Below, piece after piece: positions 1-10,053 of a stretch of 64,000 nt of DNA. Location of the stretch: NCBI RefSeq assembly GCF_907164915.1, contig NC_061863.1, forward strand, positions 38,289,382 to 38,353,381, given 5' to 3'. Origin of the DNA: Impatiens glandulifera. Taxonomy: Eukaryota > Streptophyta > Magnoliopsida > Ericales > Balsaminaceae. Every line of letters begins with the position of its first letter. Position 1 is the stretch's first letter. The notes under the pieces are model-generated. The model worked only from the letters and a program-made list of their open reading frames with translations, made no database searches and was not told the origin of the DNA. The position numbers and the translations under genes were made by a program.

Positions 1-407
1 ACACCAGTGAACCGGTCACTGTATTCCTTCATAGTTTCCCCTGGTTTCATTTTGATGCTTTCAAACCTCTGTGTGGCCACCATTATTTTGTTCTCCTTTG
101 TTCTTTCATTTCCCTCAAAGATCTGGATGACCGTGTTCCAAGTCTCCTTCGCGGTTTTGCAATCTCTGATCTTGCAGTATGTATTTCTGTCCACGCTGTT
201 GGAGATCCGGTTTCTTGCATGGTTGTCCAGATTGTTCCTTCTCCTATCTTCAGCCGTCCATTCTTTTCTATCTTTATCAATGAATATCGGTCCTTCGGTT
301 AGAATGGACTCCATTTCATCATCCAAGGTGACTAGGTGCAGGTGCATGCGTGCCTTCCAGTTGGCAAAGTCATCACCTTCTAGCATTGGAGGCCTATCCT
401 GATACAT
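1..407 (-). CDS. gag: gag N-terminal part (partial, continues off the left edge)
   Basis: The frame starts at ATG 407-405 and stays open to base 1, about 135 codons. The translation begins [14 protein letters not shown] and matches the N-terminus of the intact gag at 29372-31201 with only a few substitutions. It includes the tryptophan-containing segments typical of copia gag (UBN2/DUF4219-like region, known family feature). Gag forms the cytoplasmic virus-like particle that packages element RNA. The ATG lies about 25 bp downstream of the primer binding site, as in the intact copy. No lesion is visible in the part present. Zinc knuckle and pol would lie outside the window. Confidence 0.85.
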   Translation of the reverse strand, partial: MYQDRPPMLEGDDFANWKARMHLHLVTLDDEMESILTEGPIFIDKDRKEWTAEDRRRNNLDNHARNRISNSVDRNTYCKIRDCKTAKETWNTVIQIFEGNERTKENKIMVATQRFESIKMKPGETMKEYSDRFTG

Positions 408-431
408 GTTTGCTTGAGTATTGAAACTAAC

Positions 432-446
432 TGCTCTGATACCAAT
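432..446 (-). other. primer binding site of element 1
   Basis: The minus strand reads TGGTATCAGAGCA directly after the LTR end and two spacer bases. This is the usual plant copia primer site complementary to initiator methionine tRNA. The same sequence is found at the matching place in the complete element (31226-31240). Confidence 0.85.
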
Positions 447-1784
447 TGTTAGGATCTAGGTTGCCGCTGGTGGACCGGGGGTTGGACCGGTTAGCGGTTC
501 TCACTCGTAGGGTGGTGGTTAATCCTGTTAGAGATTAACACCGGGGTTTTAATACTACACAACCTGTCACAAACCCTTGAACTAGGTTCAAGCGCGGAAG
601 AGGTTTGCTTTCAAGTTGAAGCGGTACACGTGTATGATAGGCGGAGTCGGTTTCGGATGATGGAGATTTGAAGAATGGTGGGTTGGTTTCGGCAATCTGG
701 ATACTTGATGTGGTTAATGTAGATTCGGTTCTGAGCGGTATTGTTAGATTAGTCGGTTATGTAAGGAAGCCAACAGAAAGTAAATAACACAACAAAGTTT
801 TATGGATGTTCGGAGATAAAAACTCCTACGTCACCCCTTCCTCTCGAAACCGCGAGAAGGATATTCACTAAGGAATACAAATACAATCCGATCGAGACTT
901 ATTTCCTGCTCGTTAACACTCTTACAGTTTACACCGAAATTGTAACACACACTTAGAATTTAGCACTTAGGCTTTCTTAGAATGCCACACTGTTATCACT
1001 TGTAGTAAATGCACTTAATGTTTGTCTCACTTAGTAACTGCTCAATATCTGCTTTTTGTCCCACATTTACTCTTCTGCAACTGCCTCCTTTTATAGGTGA
1101 AATATGCCAACGGTCATATTTCGAAGCCTTGAATCTGATTGGCTGATCAGAGATGCAGTGATTCAGTGTCTCAGACCTGCGGTCTTCTCCTCAGACCTGA
1201 CGGTCAATCTCAGACCTGGCATCCTGTTTCAGACCTGCCGGTCTGTAAAGCAAACCTGCTGGGTTTGTCTTTTACTCAATGTAGGCACTGTCTGCTTGGA
1301 CAGTTGTCTGTACTTTGAAGATTTTCTTTCTGGCTTATACCGAAGTAGAAAGATCCGGTAGTACTGTTTTCTGCAGCCTGCAGTCTTTCCTCAGACTTGT
1401 ATGGATATGGAAGTATTCAGTCTGTTCCTTTGGTATCATTCTCAACAGATACCCAAAGTGTCTTCTTGTACTAGTCGGCCTCTTGACTTGGCCTAGGTTG
1501 GCCGCTTGACTTGGCCGAATATCTTTTGATAGTGAAGTGACCGGGCTTATTCCGGTTATGTTTGTCTTGAGGGTTGATCGGCTATTTGATGGATCTGGCT
1601 TTTAGGCTTTGGCCGATCCTTCCTCTGTGCGGTCATGTACCGAATACTCTTGATCGGTTTTGTAGCTTGACCGGTTCGGTTTCTTCACTTGGTTTTCTTT
1701 TGTTCATCCGGTCCGGTTCCTTGTTCCTGCGTAGGAAGTTTGTTTAAGTTAGGTTTATTTGAACCGGTATGAATTTATCTAACA
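447..1784 (-). repeat. 5' LTR of element 1 (1338 bp)
   Basis: It is bounded by TGTTAG at 447 and CTAACA ending at 1784. It is homologous along its length to the 1300-bp LTRs at 18815-20114 and 31241-32540 but clearly more diverged from them than they are from each other. A TATA box (CTATAAAAGG on the minus strand) lies at about 1084-1097. U3, at higher coordinates, contains several CAGACCTG-type short repeats (1160-1260). Open frames inside the LTR are not coding. Confidence 0.92.
1084..1097 (-). promoter_or_regulatory. TATA box of element 1 LTR
   Basis: The minus strand reads CTATAAAAGGAGG, conserved at the same place in the two other LTRs (19441-19454; variant at 31867-31880). It should position the transcription start about 30 bp further along the minus strand. 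Confidence 0.6.
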
Positions 1785-2699
1785 ATATCCATCCAATGAC
1801 AAAAAAGATAAAGGTCATCAAATTACTCATATTAAAAATAGAAAACCAAAAGGATTAGATATGGACAATAAAACTAACTGAATATCAAGTCTTCTCTGTA
1901 TCACCCATAATATCATTTTATTAGAATAATATATATATAATCAGTGTGAGACTCTATGTAAACATCAACTAGATAATATCATTAACAAGAAAAAATATAT
2001 CTTTTTATCATTAACAACGTGTGTGCTATTACTTATATTAATGTAGAATATAATAGTGGAAACAAATAACCTAGTGGAAGAAAGAAGGTAAGCAGAAACA
2101 ATAATAAATGTTATAGGTATACTATAATAAATGTCTTCCAAAAAAACTACATGAGATTGACATTTCTCATCATTCATCAAGAATTATAGAAGACAAAACA
2201 ATTATATGTTCAATGATCCAAACAAAATAAACTATTTCAAAAATAAAGGTGAGCATAAAATTTTGACAAACTCAAATTTGTGTAGAAACATTAATCTATT
2301 CTTACAACATTAAGTTGGTATTCTAGGATTAAATGAGTCGAGGACAAACGGAACATGGTTGCAAGTTAGAAAAATAAATGACTAATTAACTTAATAAAGA
2401 GTCACCATTTTCTCTTTAAATTTTAGACATAAAAACACTATAAAATATCAAACACGAGAACCTATAATAAAACGTCTTCTGGGTTTATACAGATATCAAA
2501 TAAATGAAAGAAAATAAAATAGACAATGTTGTTATTTGAATATAGGATAAAATAATATGACTTTGGAGAAATAATCAAATTAATTTGAGATAAAATAAAT
2601 AAGTGGAGTAGAATAAGTTTCATAGTAAATTAACTCAAATCTTGCACCGCATCCAACAATATGTATACACCTAATAATAATAATGAAATGTTCGAATTC

Positions 2700-3670
2700 A
2701 AATCTTCTTTCTAAAACTACAACCATTATTTTAACTAACATAATTTTACTTTCCTTTCTACTTAAGTAGATAGATGTTAGATTTTAGGAATGTTAATAGT
2801 GTTGTAATTAAGGTTACATCTCTTTAAGTAAAGATGGTAGAAGATATTAATCAAATTTCTTTTATAACATCAATTCTGGAATTAATGTTAAAAAATATTT
2901 ATTTCACCTAATTAGAATGCACAAGTGGTTAATATTGAAGTCTATATTTTCGTCAAGTCTCCTAAGAGAGAGTGGATACTAATTACGAATTATTTTCAAG
3001 CAACTTTTATATATAACATAAATTTGAATAGATAATATTTAATGATTAGATACGATTAATGGATGAGAATATATCTAAGAATTTATACATGATGGGGTTG
3101 TTGAGACTTTTAATATGAAAAGAAGGTGTCACAACATTCAAAAGAATAGCAGTTTCTCATGTGAACAAAATACATGTCAAATTAAGGGTAGAACATCTTT
3201 TCAGGGGAAAATATTTTTTCCATCCCATTACCAAAAAGATAAGGCCATCCAATTCCTGAAACTAAAAACATAAAATCAGACGAATTATATAGGACTAATA
3301 AACAATGACAATGAAAGGTTAGAACTCAAAAGTTCTATCTTAAAATGTAGACATTATTATATAACATGTTTGTCACTCTACTTTCTACTTAAGTAGATTG
3401 GTGTTGGATTTTAAAAATTATAGTAGTGTTGTAATTAATCTCACTCCTTATTTAGGTGAAGATGATAAAGGAAATTAATCAACTTATTTTTGGAGAAAAA
3501 TTCTTAAGGTTAGAATAATTATAAAAGAAACATACTTGGTTTAGAACCATGTAGTGAATAATCTTTTAGGGTACTTTTTTCCCTATTCCCAAAAAAAAAT
3601 ATATATATTTCATTTAATTGGAATGCAGAAGAGGTTAATACTGAAATCTAAATACTCGTCAAATTGCTCG
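2700..3670 (+). repeat. diverged direct repeat pair, resolved to one copy in B and C
   Basis: Around 2700-2975 and 3330-3670 the same series of phrases recurs: CTTAAGTAGAT, TGTTAGATTTTAG/TGTTGGATTTTAA, GTGTTGTAATTAA, then GAATGCA and a GTTAATA phrase. Copies B (near 37990-38290) and C (near 58770-59050) have a single copy. That copy starts like the first repeat and continues like the second. Confidence 0.7.
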
Positions 3671-3746
3671 AAAAAATGCTAATTAATGTTCTTTCTAAGA
3701 ACTTTACATAAATTACTAATAAAAAGGTTAAATGACGAATATCTTT

Positions 3747-3949
3747 AGCGATTGGTTATGATACCAATCAGTGTAAAGATAATAATACCGATTGATTATA
3801 ATATCAATCGGTATAGCCGAGTCAATACCGATTAGTTATAATATCAATTGGTATAACCTAGAAAATCCGATGAAAACTACGCGTTAACTTTCCACGCCCT
3901 TTTGTAGATGACTTATACCGATTGGTATTACAACCATTGGTATAAAGCC
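3747..3949. repeat. cluster of ACCGATTGGTAT palindromic units (copy A)
   Basis: At least four imperfect hairpins are built from the phrase TACCGATTGGTAT and its reverse. One has arms CCGATTGAT and ATCAATCGG around a six-base loop. The cluster flanks a GC-richer stretch with CACGCCCTTTTGTAGATG. It resembles the subterminal repeats of a plant DNA transposon, but I see no transposase or clear terminal ends. The same cluster is at 38340-38540 (B) and 59104-59302 (C). Confidence 0.6.
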
Positions 3950-5165
3950 TAACATTAATACTAATATCATGTATGTCCAATTTATCTCCAATGTCAATTA
4001 CAATTTAAATCCGTTGATTCACAATTCAATCCTTATATCCAATGGTGCCAAGTATTTCCCATTAAGTTCACACATAAGTTGACACAGATTAAAGAATACG
4101 ACTCGAATTGAATCCAAATCATATGTTTTTTCCAGATACATATCTCTTATCTATTATCTATGTATCTATCTCATCCTCCTTACAATAAAATTCTAATATT
4201 TTTCTGAGTCTTCACTTCCTTTGTATCTCTCTTCCTACCTAAGAATCCCAAACTTCTTTTGCAAGGCATCAACATCTTATAGAATAAATATTCAGCCGCA
4301 TTTAATCAATGATAAAGTGTACTTGGAACAAACCGTAAAGTATGTGATCAACAGTGGTATTATCTATCATTGGTCCATCACCGAGAATAAATATTTCTTA
4401 ATGTCCATCTATTCGTTTGTTCTAAAAAATATCAAACATTGATTCAATTTCTCCGTATGTCCATCACCAAGAATGAATACGGCTTAAAATTATTAGACTA
4501 CCAATAGATTCACAAGAAAAGGATGAAGTTTCCATTATTGAGGAAATTGAAAGCCATCGAATTTTGATGCAGCCGACTGATTAAAAAACCAAACAATGAC
4601 TAGGGTTATAGAATCACAAAAAATTAGGTATCCAACTATAATTGTAAATTGAACCTTGTTGGGTGCGATTCTATCTCAGTCATTCGATCAATCTTGGGAT
4701 TGTAGCATTATCCCCCTTCATTTCTCTGTCGTCCTCGACGAAGTGATATTGGTCAGGTTTGACTTCATGTTAGCGACATCTATAGGCATTGAATGTTTAT
4801 TTTTTTAGCTTCTTTCCAAGTCTAGTCTTCTCTTTCTATCCATTCTTAGCTGATTAACAGTTTCTTTTGTCTTCCCTACATTACGAAATCTCGTTCACCC
4901 ATAATTTTTTTTTCCTGATAGTTTATGCATCAATTTAGGGAATTTATACAATGAAAGAACAGATCCCTTAGACATTCTTCAATTGTGATATATGGAAGAC
5001 ATTATGTATAATGGCATTATTTGAGAGAGAGTTTATAGAATAGTTTATGGATCGAGAGCTGCATATATGACAATAGTATCACTAATGCACAATATTCGAT
5101 TTCTAAAGTGAACTCGTTTATCTTTCTATCATTCAACTGTTTCATGCAATTATATGTATTCTTTT

Positions 5166-5295
5166 TAGCAGAGAGAAAGGAGTCGAGCTAAAAAGGACTC
5201 GAGAAACCGCTATATGATTACATTTACAATTTCATGTGGCCGCTGCTTAAGGACTCGAGAAACCGCAATATGACTACATTTACAATTTCTTCCCT
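5166..5295. other. deletion scar with templated filler in copy A
   Basis: Here copy A lacks about 690 bp that B (39800-40480) and C (60545-61240) keep. At the junction the phrase AAGGACTCGAGAAACCGC followed by TATGATTACATTTACAATTT precedes a second, nearly identical copy of itself (near 5245-5290). B and C have only the second copy. Confidence 0.7.
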
Positions 5296-6194
5296 CAATC
5301 TGAACAGGTAGTAGTCTATAATATATTCTCTACACATACTATACAATTTTTAGGAAATTATATGTATTGGAGATTTTTTCTTTGAATGAACTAACATGTT
5401 TTAAGTGCATTAATTTTCTTATAGGGGTTTCATGTGTAGAAGGACCGAACTATATTAAGAGGTCCCTCTTGAACACGTTCCACATCATTACTTTCATGTA
5501 GTTGCTTTGATGAATTTATGATTGAGATTTCCTAATTCAACGGACTATGAAATATTGAAGGGTTTCGAGGATAAGAAAAAACAGTGATAAGAAAAGAACA
5601 CTGTTAGCGCATAATAGTTCAAGAGTTTTAAGATGAAGAATGAAGATTCATAAATTTAGTTGAGAGAAGCCAAATTTTCACAAAAAATTATTTATGCTCT
5701 TAATTGGGTGAGTTCGTTTTATATACAGGTTTATATACAGACAAAACCCAGTAGAGAAATCAGTTACAATAGCTCAAGTTTGAGCATGAGGATAAGTTCA
5801 ATAATCTAGGGTTAGAGTTTCACAAAACTAGGTTTGAAAAAAACAGAAATTCAAACATTCAGATATATAGGCCTAACTTGTGAATTGAACATTGTTGGGA
5901 ACGATTTAATCCCAGCCGCTCGATAAATCCTGGGATAGTAGCACATAACTATAAGGATTGAGCTATTTTGTTGGGTGTTTTTTCAAATGAAAACGAAATC
6001 CAACACGAAATCTACCGTAGAAAACAACAACAGTGAGGGTTTTCTTGAGCCAACGTCATCATTTCTATAAATTTAAAACTTGGGTCACAACCACCTAATT
6101 AGAGGCAGTGTGGTTAATAACAAATTGCAAATACTAATTTTTAACTCATTTAGGAGAGATTGAAAATCTAGTTACAGAAATAAAAAACTCCGGA

Positions 6195-7064
6195 TTTTTT
6201 CGAGAGAGTTCTAGCTCATTCGCATAACCGGTTATACTAGTGAAGAAGAAAGATGGAACTTGACGTTTCTGTATTGATCATAGACGACTGAAAGAGATTT
6301 CGATAAAGGATAAGTATCATATACCTTCAATCAACGATCTGTTGGACAAACAACATGGAGCTATTATATTCTCAAGACTAGATCTTCGGCGAGCTATCAT
6401 AATATACAAGTAGAAGAGGAAGACATTCACAAAACGACCTTTGTGACACACTCAGAATTATATGATTTTCGAGTTATGTCATTTGTTTTATTTGATGCAC
6501 CGGTCATATTTCAGTCCCTAATGAAAAAATGTTTCTAACATGGTTACACAATGGACAAAGGAGTACACATTTTCTTACAAATTTCTTTTCTACAGTACCA
6601 ATTTAAACAAAAATAAGGAGCAGCTGGAATCAATTTTACATATTCTAGGAAGTAACCAGTTATTGGAAAAGTTATCTATATGCTCTTTCGAATTATTGAA
6701 ACTACTTGAGCCACTTCGTTAGTAGTAATTGTGTGGTAGTTGATCCAAGTAAAATCATATGTATTCTAGTATGGCCAACTCCAAAATAAGTGAAAGCATT
6801 AAAAGAATTCCTAGGATTTACAAGGCATAACAGAAAATTCTTATGCAATTTTGTTTCCATTAGTAAGTCATTGACGGATTATTGCATAAGTACGACTATT
6901 TTGTCAAATTGAAACATCCGTTCATACCATCCCAAATAGCTTCTTCCTTTCTTGAGAATATATATAATTTACATGGATTGTCTCAAATAATCGTCACATT
7001 TGGATAACAATTTCCTTTGACAAAATTGAGACCGGGAATGTTAAGAAGGCTTAAGGACGGAGAA
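6195..7064 (+). pseudogene. decayed Ty3/gypsy pol (RT to RNase H/integrase remnants), copy A
   Basis: Forward translation with frame changes gives consecutive Ty3/gypsy reverse transcriptase motifs. These are an LVKKKDG-like start (VILVKKKDGT), [15 protein letters not shown], a [12 protein letters not shown] block, EEDIHKTTFVTH, and FQSLMKK. They are followed by the post-palm helix NKEQLESILHIL..NQLLEKLSICSFE (within 6540-6722). Then come VVVDPSKI and a WPTPK..KALKEFLGFT block that leads toward RNase H. The YxDD active site is not recognisable, and several stops and frameshifts are present. It is therefore a fossil. The direction is plus, opposite to the gypsy fragment at 39780-40180. The same fossil is at 41455-42328 and 62205-63075. 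Confidence 0.85.
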
Positions 7065-7310
7065 TGTAGTGAACCCACAAAATGATCCGATCACTACTAT
7101 ATAAGAGATTTAATCAGAATGTCAAACCTTACTAGACTCTAATTACTTCTTAACTACTGTAATATGTTTAGTATAAATAGTGGCTTCAAACTCAAAGACA
7201 ATACAATAAATTGATGTATTTCTCAGTTCACCTTTTCTAATATTTTTCTTCAACCTAGTCTAAATAGTCTATGATTACATTATATCTAGTTGATCGAGGA
7301 AGGTATCACA
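7065..7310 (+). repeat. probable Ty3/gypsy 3' LTR remnant, copy A
   Basis: Directly after the pol fossil a purine run (AAGGACGGAGAA) is followed by TGTAGTGAACCC, the typical order of polypurine tract then LTR start. A TATA-like TATAAATAG is near 7172. A TG...CA pairing would end it at 7310 (GGTATCACA), but no second LTR is present to confirm the end. Confidence 0.5.
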
Positions 7311-8478
7311 CCTTTAAACAAAATAATATCAAATAATTATCTTTATATTAGAAAGAAGTAGGATTAATACAAACCATTAGTTTTACCTTACTAATTCAAT
7401 GTTCTTAGAGTTCCATAAGAAAAACAATTATTAACAACACTCAAACACTCAAATAAAAATAATTCCAAAAAACAAGAGGAGCATCAGAAGAAATTTGAAA
7501 AGATATTTCAGAAAGGAAAATACTTACCTCAAGAGTAGAAGAACAAATCAAAAGAAAAAGAAGAGAGAGCTTTACAACTATACGAGCTTGTCCATCACAT
7601 ATAATGGAAGAGGAGAAGATACAATAAATGAAAGTTTGTATTTAATTTACTTAAACATTCTGTGTGAGACCTTTCATCTTCTACTGTTACTGTTTTATTT
7701 TGATCAATAAACTCATGTGTTAACCCACAAAATAGGTTGATCTGTTTATACTAATGCAAATATCTAAATCAACAATAGCGCATAACTTGACAATATAATA
7801 TTAAACATTATTATATATAAATAATAAATTTATTTGACAAAATTTTATTACTTACAAATCTTCTATAACATGGTCACTTTTTTTTTCAAACACATCCTTA
7901 CTTTTAACCATTTTGTAAATTAATTATAATGATAATATCTATATAAAAAACACTTTATATAAAACTAGAGTGGGCCATCGTGCCTAAACAGTATTACTCG
8001 ACTTTTGCAATTTGTGTCCCAAATCTATTTCTGTTGTGTCGAAATTCATTCTCATCCGTGTCGTATTGTATTTTGACTCGCTCAAAATATCATGAGCCTT
8101 GGTCCAATCGTGTTGTGTTAACTCGTGTCAATAAGTTTATTTGTTTCGTGGTAACTTGTGTCAATAAATTTATTCGTATCGTACTATCTCGTGTGCTTAA
8201 ATTCGTGTGTCGTGTAATCTCAACTATAATTTGTCATCGTGTCGAATAGAAACCTGTTTTCAATTGTGTTTTTATAGTTCAAAAAAGTTTATGTTATTAC
8301 GATCTGTCAGTAGTAACATATTGGGAGTTGTAGTTGTTGCCTTGTCTAGTCTTGCCTGTCTACGGACCAGACCAGAGACAGTTGGGATTAATCATATTAA
8401 TTCGTGTTCAAATTCATTTTTCTTGTTGTGTTAATTATATATATATATATACCCTCTTCTAGCCTATAAGTAACAAGA
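7311..8478. other. AT-rich stretch without a supported gene
   Basis: No coding domain is seen. The part at 8000-8260 is rich in GTGTCGT/CGTGTC phrases, like degraded transposon subterminal repeats, and a short TA microsatellite lies near 8437-8450. The stretch recurs in copies B and C. Confidence 0.6.
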
Positions 8479-8485
8479 TATAGAT

Positions 8486-10053
8486 CTCTCGATGACAGCA
8501 TGTTCAACTATATTATCGAGTGCGATACTGCTAAAGAGGTCTGGGACAGACTTACCCAACTGTGTGAGGGCAACGAGCAAATCAAGGAAAACAAGATCAT
8601 GGTTTCCACTCAACAGTTTGACAGTTTCAATATGCGTCCTAGATAAACAATGAACGAGTTCGACACCAGATTCAGTCAGATTGTCTCTTCCTTATCTATC
8701 ATTGGCAAGACCTATAGAAACAGGGAACTTGCTATTAAGGTCATGTGTGCTCTTCCAAGGGAATGAGACACAAAGACGATGGTTATGAGGGAATCCAAAG
8801 ATCTTAACAAGATCTCTCTCTTCGACTTGTTTGCTAATCTCAAGGTCTACGAGTTCGAGTTGAACTGTATGATTGAAGAAGATCAATCCACATCCATTAT
8901 TATTTCCAAAGCGCTTATGACTGCTGATGAGCCACCTACTTCTACTGATGTGAAGATGACGGCACAACAACTGAGCAGCGATGCCATGTCTCTCTTCGTG
9001 AAGAAGTTTGGAGACTTCATGAAGAAGAGCAACCCTAACTCAAGCTCTTCAAATTCCAATGATAATAAGAAATCAAAGACTAATGTTAAATGTTATAACT
9101 TTGGTATTGCAGGTCATTACCAATCAGAATGTCGGAAGCCTAAGCATGAAGATAAGAAGGATGATGAAAAGGAGCTGAAGGCTTTTATGGAAGGAGATGG
9201 GAAGAACAGACGAAGCATCTGTGACTCTTACTTCTCAGCCAGTGATAGTGATGACGAAGAAGTGACCTGCTTCATGGCAATAGAAGATAAAGAAGATACT
9301 CAGGAAACTAAGGTATTTGACTTCTCTTCTGAAAATTTTTCAAGGGAACAATTGGTAGATGCACTAAATGACATGGTCATAGAGTACAGAAAGCTAGCAG
9401 AATCCCTAAATGAAACAAAATCATCACCTGAAGCATCTCATCCAGTTTTATCTCAAACTTTTGAATCAAATGTTTTTGAAAAGAAAGTTGCAGAGATTTC
9501 ATCTGAGAATAAGATGCTCAAAGAACAGATTCAAACTATTTATGATGAAAACAAGAGGTTAAACTATGTTGTCAGTGCATGGATAAGGTCTGGAAAAGCT
9601 GTCAAATATCAGATCAGCATATTAAAACCTGCTGGATCTAGATCCGGTCTAGAATTTGATGGCAATGACTCAAACCTGTCGTGCAAAAAGTCAAACTCAT
9701 CGAATAACAAGCTTAAGCCTATAAGTTTTGTTAAAGGAAGTTTGACTGATATTGAATCTAATCCCATTCGTGAAGAAATAGGTTTTAAGATTGAAATAAT
9801 TTATGTTCCACCGACTGTTAGCTGGCTGAAAAATAAGTTAGAAGCAGCTAACAGGTCTGGCAACCTAAAACCTAACTCAAAGTCAAGGAATTTAAAAAGA
9901 AAGTCTTCTTCAAAAGCTAATGGATCAGTTCCTAGCAGGAAGTCGTCTGCTAAGTCAAAATCATACGCATTAATCACAACACAGAATGAGAAATCCATTA
10001 GAATATCTCAGATATGGATTCCTAAGGGACTAATTGATCGAGGACCCAATTGA
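8486..10053 (+). pseudogene. gag: gag, 5'-truncated and stop-interrupted
   Basis: This matches the gag beginning at 47686 in unit 2, joined here inside codon context TATAGAT. A private stop TAA (8644-8646) replaces GAA of unit 2. A stop TGA (8764-8766), shared with unit 2 (48196-48198), sits where related gag proteins have Trp (LPREW/[15 protein letters not shown]). From 8779 the frame is open to 10053. A zinc knuckle is recognisable but broken: CYNFGIAGHYQSEC has Phe (codon 9100-9102) where the second Cys should be. A long charged C-terminal region follows, ending in WIPKGLIDRGPN and stop TGA. That end point matches the end of the intact gag of the other family ([12 protein letters not shown]). 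It is a non-functional copy of a virus-like-particle protein. Confidence 0.85.

Larger units (their letters stand above)
1..1784 (-). mobile_element. 5' part of a Ty1/copia (SIRE-like) element, cut by the window edge
   Basis: Reading on the minus strand, the order is LTR (1784 to 447), primer binding site (446 to 432), then the start of gag (407 to 1). Sequence 1-407 closely matches the gag start of the complete element at 18815-32540, and the LTR is a diverged relative of that element's LTRs (1338 versus 1300 bp). The two are therefore members of one family. The rest of the element lies left of the window, so intactness and target duplication cannot be judged. The right end abuts repeat copy A at ATATCC, a string also present in the uninterrupted copies B and C. 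Confidence 0.9.
1785..8485. repeat. segmental repeat copy A
   Basis: This block matches 37034-43756 (B) and 57812-64000 (C) almost base for base over long stretches. It is AT-rich and has no intact gene. Landmarks in order: AT-rich DNA to 3.7 kb with an old internal direct repeat, a hairpin cluster at 3747-3949, an AT-rich middle, a decayed Ty3/gypsy pol at 6195-7064 with an LTR-like tail, and a CGTGTC-rich stretch near 8000-8260. A differs from B and C by keeping about 630 bp at 2.8-3.4 kb and by lacking about 690 bp at 5.19 kb. Short open frames here (for example 1965-2180, 4221-4442, 7495-7710) carry no recognisable domain. Confidence 0.93.

Noticed and set aside
1104..1361. Open frame inside the LTR, repeated at 19461-19718 and 31887-32144
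   Set aside because: It lies in LTR U3/leader sequence on the strand opposite the element. It is conserved only because the LTRs are homologous and shows no domain.
7495..7710. 71-codon frame conserved in copies A, B and C (42747, 63506)
   Set aside because: It starts with TTG, has low-complexity Lys/Leu composition, and persists because the copies are recent. No family recognised.
7980..8434. Overlapping plus-strand frames in the GTGTCGT-rich stretch
   Set aside because: Low-complexity repeat DNA; frames are unrelated to any protein I recognise.
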